In this document: piece after piece, positions 50,431 through 60,928 of the stretch | How the letters are laid out: each line of letters begins with the position of its first letter | How positions within the stretch are numbered: position 1 is the stretch's first letter | Source of the DNA: Lentilactobacillus sp. SPB1-3 | GTDB taxonomy: Bacteria; Bacillota; Bacilli; Lactobacillales; Lactobacillaceae | Assembly: GCF_026913205.2 (NCBI RefSeq) | Contig: NZ_CP168151.1 | Span: 682,001-746,000 of the forward strand | Length of the DNA stretch: 64,000 nucleotides | Reading direction: 5' to 3' | Made by a program: the position numbers and the translations under genes | Notes under the pieces: model-generated | What the model saw: only the letters and a program-made list of their open reading frames with translations | Told to the model about the DNA's origin: nothing | Databases searched by the model: none

Positions 50431-51765
50431 TTATGCCAAGGCGCCCATTGGATCCCAAGGATCAAGGATAGTAGGTTCTTGCTTTTGAGCAGTTAATTGT
50501 TCGTCTGAAAGATATTTTTTGTTAATAACAAATTGGTAAACGAATTCGTTCATCCATTCATCACTCATAACAAAATATCCCTTATTACCTGGTTTTTCAC
50601 CCCAGCTATTTTCAACCTTCCACTTAGTTGGTTTGCCATCAACCAAGTCAACTCCAGTGATGACCATGGCGTGAGTCATTAAGCTTTCACCATAATCAAG
50701 TCGTTCAGATTTGGATAATGATAAATCAGTACTAAACAATTCATCCGGCGCATATAAGCGGGTATCCATGATTCCTTTTTTCGTATCTGAACTTTGGCCA
50801 ACATCGCTACCAAACCAGACGGTTTCGCCGCTTTCGAGCTGTTTAATTGCCAAATCTTTTAATGCAGCCATTTCCAAGTTAAGATGTTTAACTTGGCGAC
50901 CGCCTTCAACATTACCTAACATTTCAATCGTATAAGTTTTGTCGAAAGGTTTGTCAGCAGTAGGTGAGTTGATTAGTGAAACATAGTCGTTTAAATCAAT
51001 TCCTACGTATTTGTCGAAAAATTCTTTAGGAGTAATTCCCTTTTCAATATGATAATTATTATCTTTGTCACGATATTCAAAGTCGAATTGATCTACAGGT
51101 TCACCAAGACTGTATGAAAGCATTTTGTAGATTTCATTTAACATCTTATCTTTAGTCTGGCTTAATTCTTCATCAGTTGCTTTATTTGCAACTAATTCAC
51201 GAAGAATGACTGCATCATGACGAAGCTTTAAATTAAGGAACTTATTTAATTCGCGAGATGATGAACTGCTAAATGTTTCTGGCATGACAGACTTTGGAAC
51301 GATTCCATATTTTTCTATCAAAGCACATAGCATGTCCCATTGACCACCATCTTGTTGTGGGGTGGTCATTAACCAAGCAACTTTGCGAGAGCTAAGTGGT
51401 TCATTAGCAGTGCGAATAACATTTTCTAAGAAGTAATTTGATTTTTCGAATTTATCCCAGAAGTTAGTGTAGTTTTGTGATAATTCAAAATCATCTTCGA
51501 CTTTGAAACTGTTCATTACTCTAACACGCATAGTGTTAAGAGCAGCAAACATCCAACAACGACCACTTTGCTTTTGGTCAGCAACTTTTCCAGTGGATAA
51601 GTCAATTGAAAAAACTGGTTCCATAGCACTATCAGAATTGAAATCTGAACTAGTTCCAAGAATTCCCTTATGAGTTACCGCCCGACGAATGACTGCTGAA
51701 GAGTGGTCATCATCGAGATTTTTTTGGTAACGTTTGATTTGATCAAGCTTAATTTCTGATGTCAA
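50431..51765 (-). CDS. pepC: Aminopeptidase C (bleomycin hydrolase family, C1B)
   Basis: Cytosolic cysteine aminopeptidase that trims peptides imported by systems such as DtpT. 444 residues with the triad Cys in QSGRCWMFAALNT (about 68), His in THAMVITG (about 365) and Asn in VENSWGE (about 385). The C-terminus ends in DPMGALA, consistent with the arm that projects into the active site and enforces aminopeptidase action. The start is TTG at 51765, with AAGGAG 11 nt upstream. Confidence 0.95.
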   Translation of the reverse strand: MTSEIKLDQIKRYQKNLDDDHSSAVIRRAVTHKGILGTSSDFNSDSAMEPVFSIDLSTGKVADQKQSGRCWMFAALNTMRVRVMNSFKVEDDFELSQNYTNFWDKFEKSNYFLENVIRTANEPLSSRKVAWLMTTPQQDGGQWDMLCALIEKYGIVPKSVMPETFSSSSSRELNKFLNLKLRHDAVILRELVANKATDEELSQTKDKMLNEIYKMLSYSLGEPVDQFDFEYRDKDNNYHIEKGITPKEFFDKYVGIDLNDYVSLINSPTADKPFDKTYTIEMLGNVEGGRQVKHLNLEMAALKDLAIKQLESGETVWFGSDVGQSSDTKKGIMDTRLYAPDELFSTDLSLSKSERLDYGESLMTHAMVITGVDLVDGKPTKWKVENSWGEKPGNKGYFVMSDEWMNEFVYQFVINKKYLSDEQLTAQKQEPTILDPWDPMGALA

Positions 51766-51846
51766 AATATATCACACTCCTTAATGATTTATCATTTTAC
51801 GCTCATTTTTATTGAAAATACAGTCACGGTGTATAATTATTTAGCT

Positions 51847-51881
51847 AAAAAAATCCCTCTCAATATTATTACTGAGAGGGA
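51847..51881 (-). terminator. Terminator of rpiA
   Basis: Read on the minus strand, TCCCTCTCA and TGAGAGGGA pair and are followed by seven T. Confidence 0.88.
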
Positions 51882-51902
51882 ACTTATAACTATCATATTA
51901 GA

Positions 51903-52583
51903 TTATCTTGCTTGTAATACTTCCGGTCCGTCTTCGCGACCAACGATTACAGTGTTAACCAAGTCTAAGAACAATCCGTGTTCAACGATTCCAGTCATTG
52001 AATCAAGATCGGCTGCTAACGCATGAGGATCTTCAATTTTACCCATGTGAAGGTCGATCACATAGTTTTTAGAGTCGGTTAAAACATGTTCGCCATTAGC
52101 CATTCTGAATTCTGGATGATATCCTTTTGCGTCGAGGCGCTTGAGTAATTGTTTGCTACCGTAAGGAATTACTTCCAATGGTAGTGGGAATGATCCAAGT
52201 TCATCTGCCATTTTACTCTCATCAACGATCCACATGTTACGACGAGAATTAATTGCTACGATTTTTTCCCAAAGATGGGCAGCACCGCCACCTTTGATTC
52301 CTTGGAAATTCTTATCGATTTGATCAGCACCATCGATCGTTAAATCAATGTGATCAACTTCATCGACATCTTTAATAGTGATTCCTAAGTTGGTTGCTTG
52401 TTCAGCAGTTCGCTTAGAAGTTGATACACCAACGATGTTGATCCCGTCTTTTTGAACTCGTTCACCTAAATAATCGACCATGTATTTAACAGTCGAACCA
52501 GTGCCTAAACCAACGATCATGCCGTCTTCAATGAAGTCAACCGCTGCCTTACCAACTAATTGTTTTAATTCGTCTTGAGTCAT
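51903..52583 (-). CDS. rpiA: Ribose-5-phosphate isomerase A
   Basis: Interconverts ribose-5-P and ribulose-5-P in the pentose phosphate or phosphoketolase route. 226 residues: [15 protein letters not shown] (about 28), the [11 protein letters not shown] catalytic block (about 83), [11 protein letters not shown] with Lys, and [11 protein letters not shown] at the C-terminus. The start is ATG at 52583 after AAAGGGG; a 26-codon longer frame from 52661 has no RBS. Confidence 0.95.
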   Translation of the reverse strand: MTQDELKQLVGKAAVDFIEDGMIVGLGTGSTVKYMVDYLGERVQKDGINIVGVSTSKRTAEQATNLGITIKDVDEVDHIDLTIDGADQIDKNFQGIKGGGAAHLWEKIVAINSRRNMWIVDESKMADELGSFPLPLEVIPYGSKQLLKRLDAKGYHPEFRMANGEHVLTDSKNYVIDLHMGKIEDPHALAADLDSMTGIVEHGLFLDLVNTVIVGREDGPEVLQAR

Positions 52584-52721
52584 GTATATAGCCCCTTTGA
52601 AATTCAATAAGTGTAATGTTTTACCAATGATTATTCTGAGGTGGTTTTTCATATTTGTCAATCTATTAAATTAGAAATATGTAGTTTATAATTTATAAAA
52701 AAGATAAAACGAGGTATGAAA

Positions 52722-53261
52722 ATGTCACGAGGATTCGAAATTGTTTCAAAATATCAAAATGATGGAATAAATATTCCCCATCGAACAACAGAAAATGCCG
52801 CTGGGTATGACTTTGAGAGTGCCGTAGACTTTAAGCTACCTTCAATTTGGAAATTAAATTTTGTCAAACTACTATGGGCGATCAGACATGAAAATAGTTT
52901 ATCAGAAGATGAGGTTGCCAAAGCTAAAGCAATTTTGAAACCATATCTTGTGCCAACGGGAATAAAAGCATATATGAATCCTGAAGAAGTACTGATTATT
53001 GCTAATAGATCAAGTAATCCTCTGAAACGGGGGTTGATTTTACCGAACGGAATTGGTGTTATCGATGCGGATTACTACAATAATGAAAGTAATGAAGGCG
53101 AAATTTTTGTCCAATTATTAAACTTTTCAGTGACAGACACCGTAATTAAAAAGGGGCAACGAATTGCCCAAGGAATCTTTATGCCATACTTGTTAGCTGA
53201 TCAAGATGATTTGGTAGAAAAAGCTACAAGGGTCGGGGGATTCGGCTCTTCGGATAAATAA
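52722..53261 (+). CDS. dut: dUTP diphosphatase (trimeric dUTPase family)
   Basis: Hydrolyses dUTP to dUMP, keeping uracil out of DNA. The five motifs are in order in 179 residues: AGYDFESA, RSSNPLKRG, GVIDADYYNNE, KKGQRIAQGIF and RVGGFGSS (C-terminal arm). A 40-residue insertion between motifs I and II (FKLPSIWKLNFVKLLWAIRH...) makes it longer than the usual 140-150. The ATG at 52722 is 7 nt from GAGG; the one at 52716 is only 1 nt away. Confidence 0.93.
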   Translation: MSRGFEIVSKYQNDGINIPHRTTENAAGYDFESAVDFKLPSIWKLNFVKLLWAIRHENSLSEDEVAKAKAILKPYLVPTGIKAYMNPEEVLIIANRSSNPLKRGLILPNGIGVIDADYYNNESNEGEIFVQLLNFSVTDTVIKKGQRIAQGIFMPYLLADQDDLVEKATRVGGFGSSDK

Positions 53262-53374
53262 TTTTAAGAAGCTGTAAAAAAATGAAAGTTAGGCATTTTT
53301 TAGTTGATTTAAGTGATACAATGATATGACATTGTGAAGCATTAGTGATATTAAAAGACATTAGGAGAATTTAA

Positions 53375-54742
53375 TTGGCAAAAGTAAAAACTCAGTTTGT
53401 GTGCCAAAATTGTGGCTATATCTCACCTAGATATTTAGGCCGGTGTCCTAACTGTAATGAATGGAATACTTTAGTAGAAGAAACTATTTCCAAACCTGTA
53501 GCAAGCTCATTGGCTACCCCAAACAATGGAATTCATAATAATCAACCAGAACCTATTACACAGGTAAAATTTCAATCTGAAACACGATCTGACACAGGAC
53601 TATCTGAATTAGATCGTGTTCTTGGTGGTGGTGTCGTGCCAGGATCGCTTGTACTGATTGGTGGAGATCCCGGTATTGGTAAATCTACATTGCTACTGCA
53701 AGTTTCTGGTAATTTAGCCAAACATTCAAAGGTGTTATACATTTCCGGTGAAGAAAGTGCCAGTCAAATCAAGATGCGTGCAGACCGATTAGCAGTTGGT
53801 GGAGACGATTTACTGGTATATCCTGAAACAGATATGAATGTTATTAAAACTGCAATCAACGATGTTCAACCAGACATCGTAGTGATTGATTCCGTCCAAA
53901 CGATGCAGATTCCAGAGTTACAGTCTGCTACTGGATCAGTTGCTCAGATTCGTGAGGTTACTGCTGACTTAATGAGCATCGCTAAGGGACAGGGCATAAC
54001 CGTGTTTGTCGTCGGCCATGTTACTAAGGGCGGCGCCATTGCAGGACCCAAAATCTTAGAGCACATGGTAGATACTGTACTTTATTTTGAAGGTGACCTT
54101 CATCATTCATACCGAATCTTACGTGCCGTTAAAAACCGGTTTGGTTCAACGAACGAGCTGGGTGTGTTTGAGATGCGTGAAGATGGATTGGCAGAAGTTA
54201 GTAATCCTTCAGAAATATTTTTAGAGGAGCGATTGCAAGATGCAAACGGTTCGGCAATCGTTGTTTCAATGGAAGGTACCAGACCTATTCTTGTTGAAAT
54301 TCAGGCTTTAGTGACTTCTTCAGTATTTGGCAATGCTCAACGTACTGCTACTGGACTTGATCGTAATCGAGTTTCCTTAATTATGGCTGTTTTAGAAAAA
54401 AGAGCTGGGCTGATGTTACAAAACCAAGATGCATATTTGAAGGCGGCTGGTGGTGTTAAACTAGACGAACCTGCTATTGATTTAGCAATCGCGGTCAGCA
54501 TTGCTTCTTCATATAGAAACACAGGTACTAATCCTACTGAATGTTTTGTAGGTGAATTAGGATTAACTGGTGAAGTCCGTAGAGTCAATCGAATTGAGCA
54601 GCGGGTTCAAGAAGCTCAAAAACTTGGGTTCACTAGAATTATCGTACCAGCAAACAATTTGTCAGGTTGGACGGCTCCAAAAGGTATTGAAGTAATTGGA
54701 GTTAAAACTATTTCTCAAGCGTTAAAGATTGCGTTAGGGTAG
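53375..54742 (+). CDS. radA: DNA repair protein RadA (Sms)
   Basis: A hexameric helicase-like ATPase that extends recombination intermediates. 455 residues: zinc finger [18 protein letters not shown] (about 8-27), Walker [11 protein letters not shown] (about 95), the RadA KNRFG motif (about 252), and a Lon-like C-terminal domain. The start is TTG at 53375, 7 nt after AGGAGA. A promoter with TGA-TACAAT lies about 55 bp upstream. radA-yacL-gltX is the Firmicutes order. Confidence 0.96.
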   Translation: MAKVKTQFVCQNCGYISPRYLGRCPNCNEWNTLVEETISKPVASSLATPNNGIHNNQPEPITQVKFQSETRSDTGLSELDRVLGGGVVPGSLVLIGGDPGIGKSTLLLQVSGNLAKHSKVLYISGEESASQIKMRADRLAVGGDDLLVYPETDMNVIKTAINDVQPDIVVIDSVQTMQIPELQSATGSVAQIREVTADLMSIAKGQGITVFVVGHVTKGGAIAGPKILEHMVDTVLYFEGDLHHSYRILRAVKNRFGSTNELGVFEMREDGLAEVSNPSEIFLEERLQDANGSAIVVSMEGTRPILVEIQALVTSSVFGNAQRTATGLDRNRVSLIMAVLEKRAGLMLQNQDAYLKAAGGVKLDEPAIDLAIAVSIASSYRNTGTNPTECFVGELGLTGEVRRVNRIEQRVQEAQKLGFTRIIVPANNLSGWTAPKGIEVIGVKTISQALKIALG

Positions 54743-54765
54743 AATAGGTAGTGGAGGTGATAAAT

Positions 54766-55893
54766 TTGCGCAAAAGGATTGTTCAATTAATTTTTACTGT
54801 AGCTGGTGCTGCATTAGGTGCGAGCTATTTCCCACTAGTTTGGTTAGCATTTCAAATTAGGTATGGTACATTATTCAATAACACAATTACCAATGCTATT
54901 TTAGGTGCAATTATTTTTTATTTATTATCATTAGTATTGGGTAATACAGTGTTAAGGCTAGTCGATCGAATCGAAAAGGAGTTGACTAGTCAAAGCCCGG
55001 TTCAGCTATTATTTGCTTCATTAGGTTTGATTTTAGGATTAGTCGTGGCTGCACTAATCTCAATTGTCTTTTTCAGAAGCCATACGATATTTATCAACAC
55101 AATGATTCCAATATTGATCATGGTGGCCCTTGGATATTTCGGATTTCGAATCGGTGGAACACAGTCTGATCGATTCAGAAAAATGTTCAGTCGTAATCGA
55201 AATAAGGATTTCAATAAGAGCGAAGAAGATATTATTGATAAACCTTTAGATGATAACTACCATCATTATAAAATTTTGGATACTAACATCCTGATTGATG
55301 GCCGAATTTACGATATCGTGAAGACTGGTTTTATCGAAGGAACCTTGTTAGTACCTAAATTCGTTTTGTATGAATTGCAATACATTGCTGATTCCAGCGA
55401 TAGTGTTAAGCGTGTGCGTGGCCGTCGTGGCCTAGATATTCTTAACAAGCTTCAAAATGAGGACTTAATTCCTATTGAAATTTCTGATCGAGATTTCGAA
55501 GATATTTCTGAAGTTGACACAAAGCTGATTCAATTAGCCAAGGAAGTCAATGGAGTAATCGTTACTAACGATTACAATTTAAATAAGGTTATTCAGTTCC
55601 AAAATGTGGATGTCTTTAATATCAATGCTTTATCCACTGCGTTAAGACAAAAAATATTACCTGGTCAGAAATTAAATGTCATGGTGGTTAAAAACGGTAC
55701 GGAACGTCAACAAGGGGTTGCGTATCTTGACGATGGTACGATGGTGGTTGTTGAAGATGGTAAGTACTACCTTAACAAGCACATCGATGTTGTCGTCACT
55801 AGTGCTATTCAAACTGATGCTGGTAAGATGATATTTGCTGATCCAGAACACTCAACCAAGAAGATTAACCATGATGAAAAACATGAAGGTTAA
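54766..55893 (+). CDS. PIN/TRAM domain membrane protein (YacL family)
   Basis: 375 residues: four N-terminal membrane helices (about 5-125), a PIN nuclease-like domain (about 165-280) with the acidic residues of ILDTNILIDGR, ELQYIADS and VIVTNDYNLNK, then a TRAM RNA-binding domain (about 290-350, GTERQQGVAYLDDGTMVVVE). It presumably acts on RNA at the membrane; the role is unknown. The start is TTG at 54766, 8 nt after GGAGG. It lies 23 bp after radA. Confidence 0.92.
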   Translation: MRKRIVQLIFTVAGAALGASYFPLVWLAFQIRYGTLFNNTITNAILGAIIFYLLSLVLGNTVLRLVDRIEKELTSQSPVQLLFASLGLILGLVVAALISIVFFRSHTIFINTMIPILIMVALGYFGFRIGGTQSDRFRKMFSRNRNKDFNKSEEDIIDKPLDDNYHHYKILDTNILIDGRIYDIVKTGFIEGTLLVPKFVLYELQYIADSSDSVKRVRGRRGLDILNKLQNEDLIPIEISDRDFEDISEVDTKLIQLAKEVNGVIVTNDYNLNKVIQFQNVDVFNINALSTALRQKILPGQKLNVMVVKNGTERQQGVAYLDDGTMVVVEDGKYYLNKHIDVVVTSAIQTDAGKMIFADPEHSTKKINHDEKHEG

Positions 55894-55935
55894 TTAGATA
55901 ATATGTAAAAGAAATATTCGTTTAATAAAAAATGG

Positions 55936-55960
55936 AAGGGCTGCTGCCCTTTATTTTTTT
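55936..55960 (+). terminator. Weak terminator between yacL and gltX
   Basis: AAGGGC-TGCT-GCCCTT followed by TATTTTTTT; a short stem, so partial read-through into gltX is likely. Confidence 0.65.
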
Positions 55961-56023
55961 AGGGGTTCATTGTACACTAAAAATACTGACAAATTTAGAA
56001 ATTTTAGAAAGAGGCGTTATAAA

Positions 56024-57514
56024 TTGGCAAACGACGCAATTCGAGTTCGTTATGCTCCAAGTCCTACTGGTCATTTACACATTGGAAATGCCAGAACTGC
56101 AATTTTCAACTATCTTTTTGCCCGTCACAACAAGGGTAAATTCATTATTAGAATTGAAGATACTGATACCAAAAGAAACGTAGCGGATGGTGAAAAGAGT
56201 CAGCTTGAAAACCTAAAATGGTTAGGCTTAGATTGGGATGAAGGTCCTGACAAGCCCGGCGACGTTGGCCCTTACCGCCAGTCAGAACGACAAGATATCT
56301 ACCAACCTTTATTACAACAACTTTTGGATGAAGGTAAAGCTTACGAATCTTATCGTACTGAAGAGGAATTGGAAGCTGATCGCGAAGCCCAAAAAGCTCG
56401 CGGTGAGATGCCTCATTATGAATATGAGTACGCTGGAATGACTGATGAAGAACGTGCCCAAGCCATTGAAGATGCTAAAGCTAAGGGATTAAAACCCGTA
56501 ATTAGATTTAGAGTTCCTCAAGATCACGACTATTCATGGGAAGATATGGTTAAGGGAAATGTTTCCTTTAACTCAGACACCATTGGTGGTGACTTTGTTA
56601 TTGCTAAGCGTGATGGTATGCCAACTTATAACTTTGCGGTTGTTGTTGATGATCATTTGATGAAAATCAGCCACGTTTTCCGTGGAGACGATCACGTTGC
56701 CAACACTCCTAAACAATTAATGATCTATGAAGCATTTGGCTGGAACGCACCTAAGTTTGGTCATATGAGTTTAATCATTAGTGCCGATACTGGTAAGAAG
56801 CTTTCTAAGCGTGACGAAACCGTCTTACAATTCATCGAACAATACCGTAATCTAGGTTACTTACCAGAAGCTATGTTTAACTTTATTTTGCTTCTTGGCT
56901 GGTCACCAGTTGGTGAAGATGAAATCTTTACTCAAAAAGAATTCATCAAGATGTATGATGAAAAACGTTTGAGCAAGTCACCTGCTAAGTTCGATTCTAA
57001 AAAGCTAGAATGGATCAACAACCAATACGTTAAGTCATCTGATGAAGATGTAATTATGGACCTTGCCTTGAAACAATTAATTGAATCAGGCAACTTGCCA
57101 AAGGATCTTGATGAGAAGACGATTGAATGGGCTAGAAAGTTAATCAACGTTTACAAACAACAAATGAGTTATATGGCTCAAATTAACGAAATGGCTGATG
57201 TTTTCTTTAATGAACCTGATCAAGTTGAAGGTGAAGCTCTTGAAGAAATCTCTAACGATGATGCCAAGACCGTTCTAACATCTTTCAAACAAAAGATGAT
57301 CGACATGGCTATCTTTGATAAAGTTCAGATTTTTGCTGCAATTAAAGCAGTTCAAAAGGAAACTGGTATCAAGGGTCGCAAATTATGGATGCCAATTCGA
57401 ATTGCTGTTACTCATGAAATGCATGGCCCAGAATTGCCAGAATCAATTGAGTTGATTGGTCGTAAGACAGCAATTAAGCACGTTGATGAAGTTTTAGCAC
57501 AGTTAAATATTTAA
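56024..57514 (+). CDS. gltX: Glutamyl-tRNA synthetase
   Basis: Charges tRNA-Glu, and in bacteria without GlnRS also tRNA-Gln for amidation. About 496 residues, class [20 protein letters not shown] with the HIGH motif (about 18), the KLSKRDE form of KMSKS (about 259), and a C-terminal anticodon-binding helical region. The start is TTG at 56024, 9 nt after GAGG; the longer frame from 55970 crosses the terminator region. I see no T-box upstream. Confidence 0.96.
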   Translation: MANDAIRVRYAPSPTGHLHIGNARTAIFNYLFARHNKGKFIIRIEDTDTKRNVADGEKSQLENLKWLGLDWDEGPDKPGDVGPYRQSERQDIYQPLLQQLLDEGKAYESYRTEEELEADREAQKARGEMPHYEYEYAGMTDEERAQAIEDAKAKGLKPVIRFRVPQDHDYSWEDMVKGNVSFNSDTIGGDFVIAKRDGMPTYNFAVVVDDHLMKISHVFRGDDHVANTPKQLMIYEAFGWNAPKFGHMSLIISADTGKKLSKRDETVLQFIEQYRNLGYLPEAMFNFILLLGWSPVGEDEIFTQKEFIKMYDEKRLSKSPAKFDSKKLEWINNQYVKSSDEDVIMDLALKQLIESGNLPKDLDEKTIEWARKLINVYKQQMSYMAQINEMADVFFNEPDQVEGEALEEISNDDAKTVLTSFKQKMIDMAIFDKVQIFAAIKAVQKETGIKGRKLWMPIRIAVTHEMHGPELPESIELIGRKTAIKHVDEVLAQLNI

Positions 57515-57540
57515 TTTTTAATATAAAAATATTTTTTTGG

Positions 57541-57580
57541 AAATTGGTCTGGTTAGTTTAGACAGGCCAATTTTTATTTT
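57541..57580 (+). terminator. Terminator of gltX
   Basis: AAATTGGTCTG pairs with CAGGCCAATTT around an 11-nt loop, with a T-rich tail. Confidence 0.9.
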
Positions 57581-57667
57581 GCATTTTTATTGTGGGTGGA
57601 AGTTTAGAAATCAGGGGCTATATATGCTATGATTTTAGTGTATATAAAATGCCAAGGAGGATTAGGG

Positions 57668-59077
57668 ATGCTACAGATTTTTAATACATTAACTCGTGAA
57701 AAAGAAAAATTTGAGCCATTAAAACCAGGCGAAGTGAGTATGTATGTCTGTGGTCCAACGGTGTATAACTATATTCATATTGGAAATGCTAGAAGTGCAG
57801 TGGCATTTGATACGATTCGAAGATACTTTGAATACCGTGGATATAAAGTTAAGTATGTGTCTAACTTTACAGATGTAGATGATAAAATGATTAACGCAGC
57901 AAAAGCCAACAACACTACTGTGAAGGCGATTGCTGACAAGTATATTGCGGCGTTTGATGAAGATATGAAGGCGCTGAACGTTTCTAAAGATATTATTCAC
58001 CCTCGAGCAACTGAAAATATTAAAGAAATAATTGATTTTGTTAGCGATTTGGAACGAGAAGGATTCGCATATAATGTTGATGGTAATGTCTATTATCGAG
58101 CTCGAAAATTCGATACTTATGGTGCATTAGCTCATATTAATGTTGATGATCTTGAAGTTGGTGCAAGTAATCATGTTAACGATGAAGAGTTTGCTCAAAA
58201 AGAAGACCCAATTGATTTTGCTTTATGGAAAAAATCAAAGGGCGATGAAATATCTTGGGATTCACCATGGGGTAAAGGCCGTCCCGGATGGCATATTGAA
58301 TGTTCAGTAATGTCTACTAAGTATCTTGGAGATTCTATTGATATTCATGGTGGTGGGGAAGATTTAATTTTTCCTCATCACGAAAACGAGCGGGCTCAAA
58401 GTGAAGCTAAAACTCACAAGCACTTTGTAAATTACTGGATGCATAATGGCTTCGTTACAGTTGGTGACGACAATGAAAAGATGAGTAAATCACTGGGAAA
58501 CTTCATTACAGTTCATGATTTACTGAATGAACTGGATGGACAAGTAATTCGTTTTCTAATGTCTACCACACACTATCGTCGTCCAATTCAATACAATGAT
58601 GCTAGTGTGCAGGAAGCTAAAAGTAATCTCAAAAAGCTACAAAATGCTTATGAAAATCTTAACTACCGTTTAGATGATGCCGTTGATGGTAATGATCCTA
58701 AGGCAGATCAAGAAATTCGCCAAGTAGTTGCCGATTTTATTGATAGCATGGATGATGATTTTAATGTTCAAAATGGAATCGCAGCAGTATATGAATTAGC
58801 CAAGTTAGCTAATAATTATGTTCAAAATAGTGTTGTACAAGCAGACACTATTAAATTATTTTTGAATAATTTACAAGAGTTGTCCCTTATCTTTGGACTT
58901 GTTTTCCATAAGGCTGAGCTCAACGACGATGAAATTTTGCAATTGATCGATGAACGTAATCAGGCAAGAAAGAACAAAGATTTCATTCGTAGTGATGAAA
59001 TTCGTGAAGAACTTACCCTTAAGGGAATTGTTCTGGAGGATACTCCTCAAGGAACAAGGTATAGAAAGGAAAAATAG
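57668..59077 (+). CDS. cysS: Cysteinyl-tRNA synthetase
   Basis: Charges tRNA-Cys. 469 residues, class I: zinc ligand and HIGH region [17 protein letters not shown] (about 25-41), second zinc region [11 protein letters not shown] (about 210), [10 protein letters not shown], and KMSKSLGN (about 270). AAGGAGG lies 7 nt before the ATG at 57668. An extended -10 (TGC-TATGAT) sits about 22 nt before the RBS. It heads the cysS-mrnC-rlmB-rae1 operon, as in Bacillus. Confidence 0.96.
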   Translation: MLQIFNTLTREKEKFEPLKPGEVSMYVCGPTVYNYIHIGNARSAVAFDTIRRYFEYRGYKVKYVSNFTDVDDKMINAAKANNTTVKAIADKYIAAFDEDMKALNVSKDIIHPRATENIKEIIDFVSDLEREGFAYNVDGNVYYRARKFDTYGALAHINVDDLEVGASNHVNDEEFAQKEDPIDFALWKKSKGDEISWDSPWGKGRPGWHIECSVMSTKYLGDSIDIHGGGEDLIFPHHENERAQSEAKTHKHFVNYWMHNGFVTVGDDNEKMSKSLGNFITVHDLLNELDGQVIRFLMSTTHYRRPIQYNDASVQEAKSNLKKLQNAYENLNYRLDDAVDGNDPKADQEIRQVVADFIDSMDDDFNVQNGIAAVYELAKLANNYVQNSVVQADTIKLFLNNLQELSLIFGLVFHKAELNDDEILQLIDERNQARKNKDFIRSDEIREELTLKGIVLEDTPQGTRYRKEK

Positions 59078-59082
59078 AATTA

Positions 59083-59496
59083 ATGACTGAAGACTTTTCT
59101 TCAATTAATGGAATTGCATTAGCTTATATGGGTGACGCAGCCTATGAAGTGTACATTAGGGAACACCTAATTCGTCAAGGATTAACCAAACCAAACAGAC
59201 TCCACCATATTGCTACTAACTATGTTTCTGCTAAGGCACAAGCTGCCTTGATCAAACTGATGGAAGAAGACACATTTCTTTCAGATGAGGAGTGGGAATA
59301 TTTCAAGCGTGGCCGGAATTCAAAGAGTTATACACATGCAAAGAATACTGATGTAGTAACTTATCGAATCTCTACTGGATTTGAAGCCGTTTGTGGTTTC
59401 TTATTCTTAAGCGGTCAAACTGATCGGATGCAAGAGTTTGCAGAATACTGTATTAAACAAGTAGAAAGTGGGCGAATCCAACATGGCAACAACTGA
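59083..59496 (+). CDS. mrnC: Mini-ribonuclease III
   Basis: A dsRNA-specific endonuclease without a dsRNA-binding domain, which matures 23S rRNA in Bacillus. 137 residues with the RNase III catalytic core: [16 protein letters not shown] (about 13-28) has the Asp, and [12 protein letters not shown] (about 76-87) is the second conserved block. It lies 5 bp after cysS and overlaps rlmB by 14 bp. The likely substrate is the 23S processing stem seen in the rrn operon of this window. Confidence 0.95.
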   Translation: MTEDFSSINGIALAYMGDAAYEVYIREHLIRQGLTKPNRLHHIATNYVSAKAQAALIKLMEEDTFLSDEEWEYFKRGRNSKSYTHAKNTDVVTYRISTGFEAVCGFLFLSGQTDRMQEFAEYCIKQVESGRIQHGNN

Positions 59497-60253
59497 GAAC
59501 GAAAATGAAGATTTTATTATTGGTCGCCACCCTGTAGTCTCTGCATTAAAAGGTGATAACCCAGTTAATAAATTGTTTATTCAATCTGGTATTAGTGACG
59601 ATGAAAATGTCGTTGCGGACATCATAAAATTAGCAAAGAAACGTAAATTAGTTGTCTCACAAGTTCCTAAGCAAAAATTGGACTTGCTTTCAGATCATCA
59701 AAACCACCAAGGGGTCGTTTTAGCTGTTGCAGCATTTAAATATGCTTCAATCGATGACCTATTTGATCACTCTGAAAAAGTTGGGGTTCCACCATTCTTT
59801 GTTATTTTAGATAATATTGAGGATCCCCATAACCTAGGCTCTATCATTAGAACGGCCGACGCCGCTGGAGTTACTGGAGTGATTATTCCTAAGCATCGGG
59901 CAGTTGGCTTGACTTCAACAGTTGCTAAAACCTCCGCGGGAGCAATTGAACGGGTTCCAGTTGCCAGAGTGACTAATATTTCCAGTGCAATTAAGGAACT
60001 AAAGGATCGGGGCCTTTGGATTTTCGGTACCGATGTCAAAGGAACTGATTATCGTCACTGGGATGCTAAAGGTGCAGTGGCAGTGGTAATTGGTAACGAA
60101 GGTAAAGGAATCTCTCCACTGGTTAAAAAACAAGTGGATGAGATGCTGACGATTCCTATGGTTGGAGACATTCAAAGTTTGAATGCTAGTGTTGCTGCCA
60201 GTGTTTTGATTTATCAGGGATTCAATTCTCGTAACCCAATCGGCGGAAACTAG
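59483..60253 (+). CDS. rlmB: 23S rRNA 2'-O-methyltransferase, RlmB/TrmH family (SpoU)
   Basis: A SPOUT methyltransferase. 256 residues: an N-terminal substrate-binding domain ([13 protein letters not shown]), then motif 1 [21 protein letters not shown] (about 110), motif 2 [13 protein letters not shown] (about 197) and motif 3 [21 protein letters not shown] (about 224), forming the trefoil knot. The ATG at 59483 lies within the end of mrnC. The specific target (G2251 in E. coli RlmB) is inferred from family. Confidence 0.93.
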   Translation: MATTENENEDFIIGRHPVVSALKGDNPVNKLFIQSGISDDENVVADIIKLAKKRKLVVSQVPKQKLDLLSDHQNHQGVVLAVAAFKYASIDDLFDHSEKVGVPPFFVILDNIEDPHNLGSIIRTADAAGVTGVIIPKHRAVGLTSTVAKTSAGAIERVPVARVTNISSAIKELKDRGLWIFGTDVKGTDYRHWDAKGAVAVVIGNEGKGISPLVKKQVDEMLTIPMVGDIQSLNASVAASVLIYQGFNSRNPIGGN

Positions 60254-60261
60254 GTGATTCT

Positions 60262-60798
60262 ATGAAGGAAGAACTATTGATTGTTGACGCGTACAACATG
60301 ATTGGTAACTGGCCTCATTTAACAAAGTTGAAGCTGGCTGATCGCTTGGAAGACGCTCGTGATGAGTTGCTAAGTGAATTGGCAGAATATAAGAAGTATC
60401 AAGACGTCAATATGATTGTTGTTTTTGATGCCATGTATGTGCCGGGCAATTCCAAGAGCTTTATCAACAAGTACGATATGGAAATTGTGTGGACTAGCAA
60501 GGATCAAACTGCTGATAGTTATATCGAAGCGTTGGCTAGAAGAAAGCAAGATAGATTTACCCAAGTCGTTGTGGCAACTAGTGATCAAGCTGAGCAATGG
60601 ACTATTTTTGCAGCGGGTGCGTTGAGGATTCCTGCTAGAGAATTATTAGCTGATGTGCAGAGAACAAAAAAGGACGTTGAAATTGAGGCTCAAAAGATAA
60701 CTGATCAATCATTAGTTGCAAGACGTGGCAGATTAAAGCCTGAACAACTCAGGGCCTTGGAGCGATTGAGAGATCGACTTTCAAATGAGGGTCATTAA
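60262..60798 (+). CDS. rae1: NYN-domain endoribonuclease Rae1 (YacP)
   Basis: 178 residues of the NYN/PIN-like fold: LLIVDAYNMIGNWP with the first Asp, VVFDAMYVPG (about 53), VVWTSKDQTADSYIEALA-like metal region (about 75-90) and VVATSDQAEQWT. Bacillus Rae1 cleaves mRNA inside the ribosomal A site. TAGGTGAT precedes the ATG, 8 bp after rlmB. The cysS-mrnC-rlmB-rae1-sigH order is conserved. Confidence 0.93.
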   Translation: MKEELLIVDAYNMIGNWPHLTKLKLADRLEDARDELLSELAEYKKYQDVNMIVVFDAMYVPGNSKSFINKYDMEIVWTSKDQTADSYIEALARRKQDRFTQVVVATSDQAEQWTIFAAGALRIPARELLADVQRTKKDVEIEAQKITDQSLVARRGRLKPEQLRALERLRDRLSNEGH

Positions 60799-60892
60799 TA
60801 AAATATTAAGATATTAATATTAGTAAATTGGTATATGTAAAATAATCTCGAATAAACTTTCGTTCGCTTGTTTGTCTGAATATCTTTTTGTA

Positions 60893-60916
60893 GTGTATGT
60901 GTTTGAAAAATACACA
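60893..60916 (+). other. Hairpin in the sigma-factor leader
   Basis: GTGTAT and ATACAC pair across a 12-nt loop, ending one base before the AAGGGAGA Shine-Dalgarno. It might affect ribosome access; this is inferred. Confidence 0.4.
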
Positions 60917-60928
60917 AGGGAGATTTTC

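Noticed and set aside
55894-57667. Possible T-box leaders before gltX and cysS (and before lysS)
   Set aside because: I looked for the AGGGTGGNACCGCG core and a specifier stem and found neither; the gaps hold ordinary terminators and promoters.
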